A program made the position numbers and the translations under genes. This document shows, piece after piece, positions 61,569 through 64,000 of a stretch of 64,000 nucleotides of DNA. The stretch covers positions 1 to 64,000 of the forward strand of contig NZ_JAINWJ010000015.1 of assembly GCF_021021415.1 (NCBI RefSeq). Direction: 5' to 3'. Source of the DNA: Martelella mediterranea. GTDB lineage: Bacteria; Pseudomonadota; Alphaproteobacteria; Rhizobiales; Rhizobiaceae. Each line of letters starts with the position of its first letter. The stretch's first letter is position 1. The notes under the pieces were generated by a model that searched no databases, was not told the origin of the DNA, and was given only the letters and a program-made list of their open reading frames with translations.

Positions 61569-62750
61569 ATGACGCATTCCACAAGCAATCGACGCCCCTA
61601 TGACAACGTGGTGATCACCACGCCGGTAACGATCCCCTATGAGCGATTTTCCAACAAGACCGCCCATTGGTGGATCGGTCGCGCGGTGCGATCGCTGCTG
61701 GACGATTCCGGCATCGACAAGGCCGATATCGACGGCTTCTGCCTGTCGAGTTTCACCCTCGGCTCGGATGCCGCCATTGGTCTCACCGAACATTTGGGCC
61801 TGTCCGTTCGCTGGCTGGATCACATTCCGCTCGGCGGGGCCAGCGGCATCAGCGCCATCCGCCGCGCGGCAAGAGCGGTGGAAGCCCGCGACTGCGACGT
61901 CGTCGTCTGCGTTGCCGGCGATACCAACCACACGGATAGCTTCCGCCAGACCCTGTCGAACTTTTCGCGATTTTCCCAGGACGCGGCCTATCCCTATGGC
62001 GCGGGCGGCGCCAATGCCAGCTTCGGCATGATTGCGCGCCACTATATGAAGACCTTCGGCATCGAGCGTGAGGATCTCGGACGGATCGCCGTATCGCAGC
62101 GTCAGAACGCCCTGCGCAATCCCAATGCGCTGATGAAGAAGCCCCTGACGCTCGATCAGTACATGAATGCAAGACCCATCTCGGATCCGATCCACCTGTT
62201 CGACTGCGTGATGCCCTGCGCCGGCGCAGAAGCGTTTCTGATCATGCGCGAGGAGACGGCGGCGGCGAACGGGCTGGCCGGCGCAAAGATCCTCAGCACC
62301 ATCGAACGGCACAATGTGCGCACCGACGACGTGGTGCAGACCCATGGCGGCTGGGTTGCCGATATCGACGATCTTTATGCCATGGCCGGGCTGAAGCCGG
62401 ACGACATGGACTTCGTGCAGACCTATGACGACTATCCCTTCATCGTGATGATGCAGTTCGAGGATCTCGGCTTCTGCAAGAAGGGCGAAGGCCCCGAATT
62501 CGTTCGCAGCCACGACCTCACGATCGACGGCGATTTCCCCCATAACACCACCGGCGGCCAGCTCTCGTCTGGACAGGCGGGTGCGGGCGGCGCCTATATC
62601 GGACTGACCGAAGCCGTGCGACAGGTGCTCGGCACCGCCGGGCCGACGCAGGTCAAGGATGCAAAGGTCGGCCTCGCATCCGGTTTTGGCATGATCAACT
62701 ACGCGAGAGGCCTGTCCTCCGGCGCGGTCATTCTCACGGGAGACAGATGA
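61569..62750 (+). CDS. Thiolase-fold protein lacking the catalytic cysteine (Ltp2/SCP2-thiolase-like)
   Basis: A 393-residue thiolase-superfamily protein related to SCP-x/Ltp2 lipid-transfer thiolases. The nucleophile loop, normally NNCxSG, reads IPLGGASGISAI (86-97), so Gly90/Ala91 replace the Cys. The C-terminal GHPxGATG motif reads GGQLSSGQAGAGG (329-341), with Gln336 for the His. Tyrosines remain in QTYDDYPFIV (286 and 289) and NYAR (378). In Ltp2, a retro-aldolase, the thiolase chemistry is also lost and Tyr residues act, in complex with a DUF35 protein. The next gene, overlapping by 4 bp, encodes exactly such a DUF35 domain. Likely a carbon-carbon lyase acting on a 3-hydroxyacyl-CoA. 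Activity is inferred. Confidence 0.8.
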   Translation: MTHSTSNRRPYDNVVITTPVTIPYERFSNKTAHWWIGRAVRSLLDDSGIDKADIDGFCLSSFTLGSDAAIGLTEHLGLSVRWLDHIPLGGASGISAIRRAARAVEARDCDVVVCVAGDTNHTDSFRQTLSNFSRFSQDAAYPYGAGGANASFGMIARHYMKTFGIEREDLGRIAVSQRQNALRNPNALMKKPLTLDQYMNARPISDPIHLFDCVMPCAGAEAFLIMREETAAANGLAGAKILSTIERHNVRTDDVVQTHGGWVADIDDLYAMAGLKPDDMDFVQTYDDYPFIVMMQFEDLGFCKKGEGPEFVRSHDLTIDGDFPHNTTGGQLSSGQAGAGGAYIGLTEAVRQVLGTAGPTQVKDAKVGLASGFGMINYARGLSSGAVILTGDR

Positions 62751-63994
62751 TGGTCGAGCCTCTCAATCCCCCGAAGCGCAAAAACCCGCTCAAGCGGACA
62801 CAACAGCAGACCCTTCCGCCCGCAGCCCGCAGCCGGTCGGCGCAACTGCTGACCCAGGCGGCGGCCGAGGGACGGTTCGCGCTGCAGCGCTGCGCGGAAT
62901 GCAAGGATTATATCTATCCTCCCCGCGAAGTCTGCCCCAACTGCCTGTCGGTCGATCTGGCGCTGACCGATGCGCCCGATGGCGGCGTGATCGTCTCGGA
63001 GACCACCACCCATGTGACCTCGGACAGCTATTTTCGCGAGCGGATGCCCTGGCGGATCGGCATGGTGAAGCTCGACTGCGGCCCGATCGCCGTTGCGCAC
63101 CTGCATGGCGACTGCCAGGATGGCGACCGCGTGCGGGCGACATTGCGGCTCGACAAATCCGGCCAGGCCGTCTTCTTTGCGATACCCACAGAACCCACCC
63201 CAAATATGGACCAAGACAGGCAGTGGTACGAAATGGTTGCGAAACCCCAATTCCGCCGCGTGCTGGTGACCAACGGCCGTTCCGCCATCGGTCAGGCCGT
63301 GGCAAGCGCCCTGGCCGAGACCGGGGCCACCGTCTATGTCGGCATCGCCGAGCCCTGGAAGCCCTTTCCCGGCGAGGAAAAGCTGCGCAAGGGCAATTTC
63401 AAGATCGTACCGCTCGATGCGCCAGACGAACGCTCGGTTCGAGAACTGGCGGCCGATATCGGCGGCAAGATCGATATTCTGGTCAACACCTCGGAGTTCA
63501 TCCGTCCCGGCGGTCTTCTGGACCGTAGCCGCACCACCGTCATCCGCGATGAAATGGAGCAGCTCTATCTGGGCTTCGTGAACCTCGCCCAATCGTTTGC
63601 CCCCGCCATGCTGGGGCGCGGCGCGGACCAGATCAACAGCGCGGCGGCCTGGGTCAACATCTTCTCCGTTCATGCGCTTGCCAATTGGTCGGCGTTCGGC
63701 ACCCACAGCGCCGCGGAGGCCGCCTGCCTTTCGCTTTCTCACTGCCTGCGCGGCGAACTGCGCAGCGGTGGGGTGCGCGTGATAAATCTGTTCACCGGGC
63801 CAACCGACACGGAATGGTTCCAGACCCTGCCACCCCCGAAGGTCGCGCCCAAGGCGCTTGGCAGCGCCGTGGTCAAAGCTCTCAACGAGGGCGTCGAGGA
63901 GATGTTCGTTGGCGATGTCGCCAAGGAGATACAGCAGAACCTCGTCGACAATCCGAAGAGCGTTGAGCGCGAATTCACCAACCGGCACACCTGA
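62747..63994 (+). CDS. DUF35 (zinc ribbon-OB fold) fused to SDR-like domain
   Basis: A 415-residue two-domain protein. Residues about 35-155 form a DUF35 module: a zinc ribbon with Cys49, Cys52, Cys63 and Cys66 (RCAECKDYIYPPREVCPNC), then an OB fold. Residues about 168-400 follow the SDR plan, with cofactor loop VTNGRSAIGQAVA (174-186), strand DILVNTSE (243-250) and Ser307 in NIFSVH. The YxxxK position reads THSAAEAA (319-326), with His320 and Glu324 instead of Tyr and Lys. Acidic or basic cofactor-selectivity residues are not clear. It overlaps the thiolase-like gene by 4 bp and should form its heteromeric partner. The SDR half may be structural, or bind a product aldehyde. Confidence 0.8.
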   Translation: MMVEPLNPPKRKNPLKRTQQQTLPPAARSRSAQLLTQAAAEGRFALQRCAECKDYIYPPREVCPNCLSVDLALTDAPDGGVIVSETTTHVTSDSYFRERMPWRIGMVKLDCGPIAVAHLHGDCQDGDRVRATLRLDKSGQAVFFAIPTEPTPNMDQDRQWYEMVAKPQFRRVLVTNGRSAIGQAVASALAETGATVYVGIAEPWKPFPGEEKLRKGNFKIVPLDAPDERSVRELAADIGGKIDILVNTSEFIRPGGLLDRSRTTVIRDEMEQLYLGFVNLAQSFAPAMLGRGADQINSAAAWVNIFSVHALANWSAFGTHSAAEAACLSLSHCLRGELRSGGVRVINLFTGPTDTEWFQTLPPPKVAPKALGSAVVKALNEGVEEMFVGDVAKEIQQNLVDNPKSVEREFTNRHT

Positions 63995-64000
63995 GTGGAA

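Noticed and set aside
1-64000. CRISPR arrays, rRNA or tRNA genes
   Set aside because: No regularly spaced repeats or recognisable RNA gene sequences were found on reading both strands; a dedicated tRNA scan was not possible here.

Overview
The window is a GC-rich stretch (low 60s percent by eye) packed with catabolic operons and importers. Gene content (four TRAP transporters, a Dpp-type ABC importer, MocR/LysR/AraC/MarR regulators) and RIME-like intergenic palindromes of the kind seen in Rhizobium and Brucella point to an alphaproteobacterium of the order Hyphomicrobiales (Rhizobiales). It reads as an accessory or chromid-like region. No rRNA, tRNA or CRISPR array was seen, and no intact mobile element; one decayed Tn3-family transposase is present.

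Layout. (1) 1-9.6 kb, plus strand: a near-complete ergothioneine-type degradation operon. It encodes a hydantoinase (cut by the window edge), an M20 carbamoyl-amino-acid hydrolase, a DUF917/S-methyl-thiohydantoin-desulfurase protein, a urocanase paralogue, a TRAP transporter, and a histidine-ammonia-lyase-fold enzyme. That last enzyme has lost the MIO Ala-Ser-Gly triad and carries a signal peptide. Read together: a periplasmic ergothionase releases trimethylamine and (S-methyl)thiourocanate, the TRAP system imports the acid, and four cytoplasmic steps give hydantoin propionate, carbamoyl-glutamate and glutamate. (2) 9.9-10.1 kb: Tn3 transposase remnant. (3) 10.3-22.4 kb: MATE pump; a seven-gene minus-strand operon (TRAP, CMD, AhpD-like, RidA, Cds1-like PLP lyase) with mostly 4-bp overlaps; divergent LysR, flavin monooxygenase and an M19-like protein; and a MocR regulator. 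(4) 22.7-32.5 kb: DUF983, an SLC13 permease, and the DUF4129-DUF4350-MoxR-DUF58-SpoIIM-RDD operon.

(5) 33-40.7 kb: a third TRAP system converges on an amine/amino-acid oxidation set (FAD oxidoreductase, RidA, ornithine-cyclodeaminase family) next to an AraC regulator. (6) 41-51.6 kb: Dpp-type ABC importer and aldehyde dehydrogenase, facing an SDR, a two-component flavin monooxygenase, a flavin reductase fused to a TetR-type ligand-binding domain, and an NTF2-like protein. (7) 51.9-64 kb: MarR regulator, fourth TRAP system, opine-dehydrogenase-family protein, 3-hydroxyacyl-CoA dehydrogenase, MFS exporter, acyl-CoA ligase, a cysteine-less thiolase and a DUF35-SDR fusion. The last two resemble the Ltp2/DUF35 retro-aldolase arrangement.

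The strongest candidates for an undescribed system are the exported ergothionase coupled to a TRAP importer, the DUF35-SDR/thiolase pair in which both partners have lost their textbook catalytic residues, and the flavin reductase-TetR fusion. All assignments rest on reading motifs and family memory; no database search was run.
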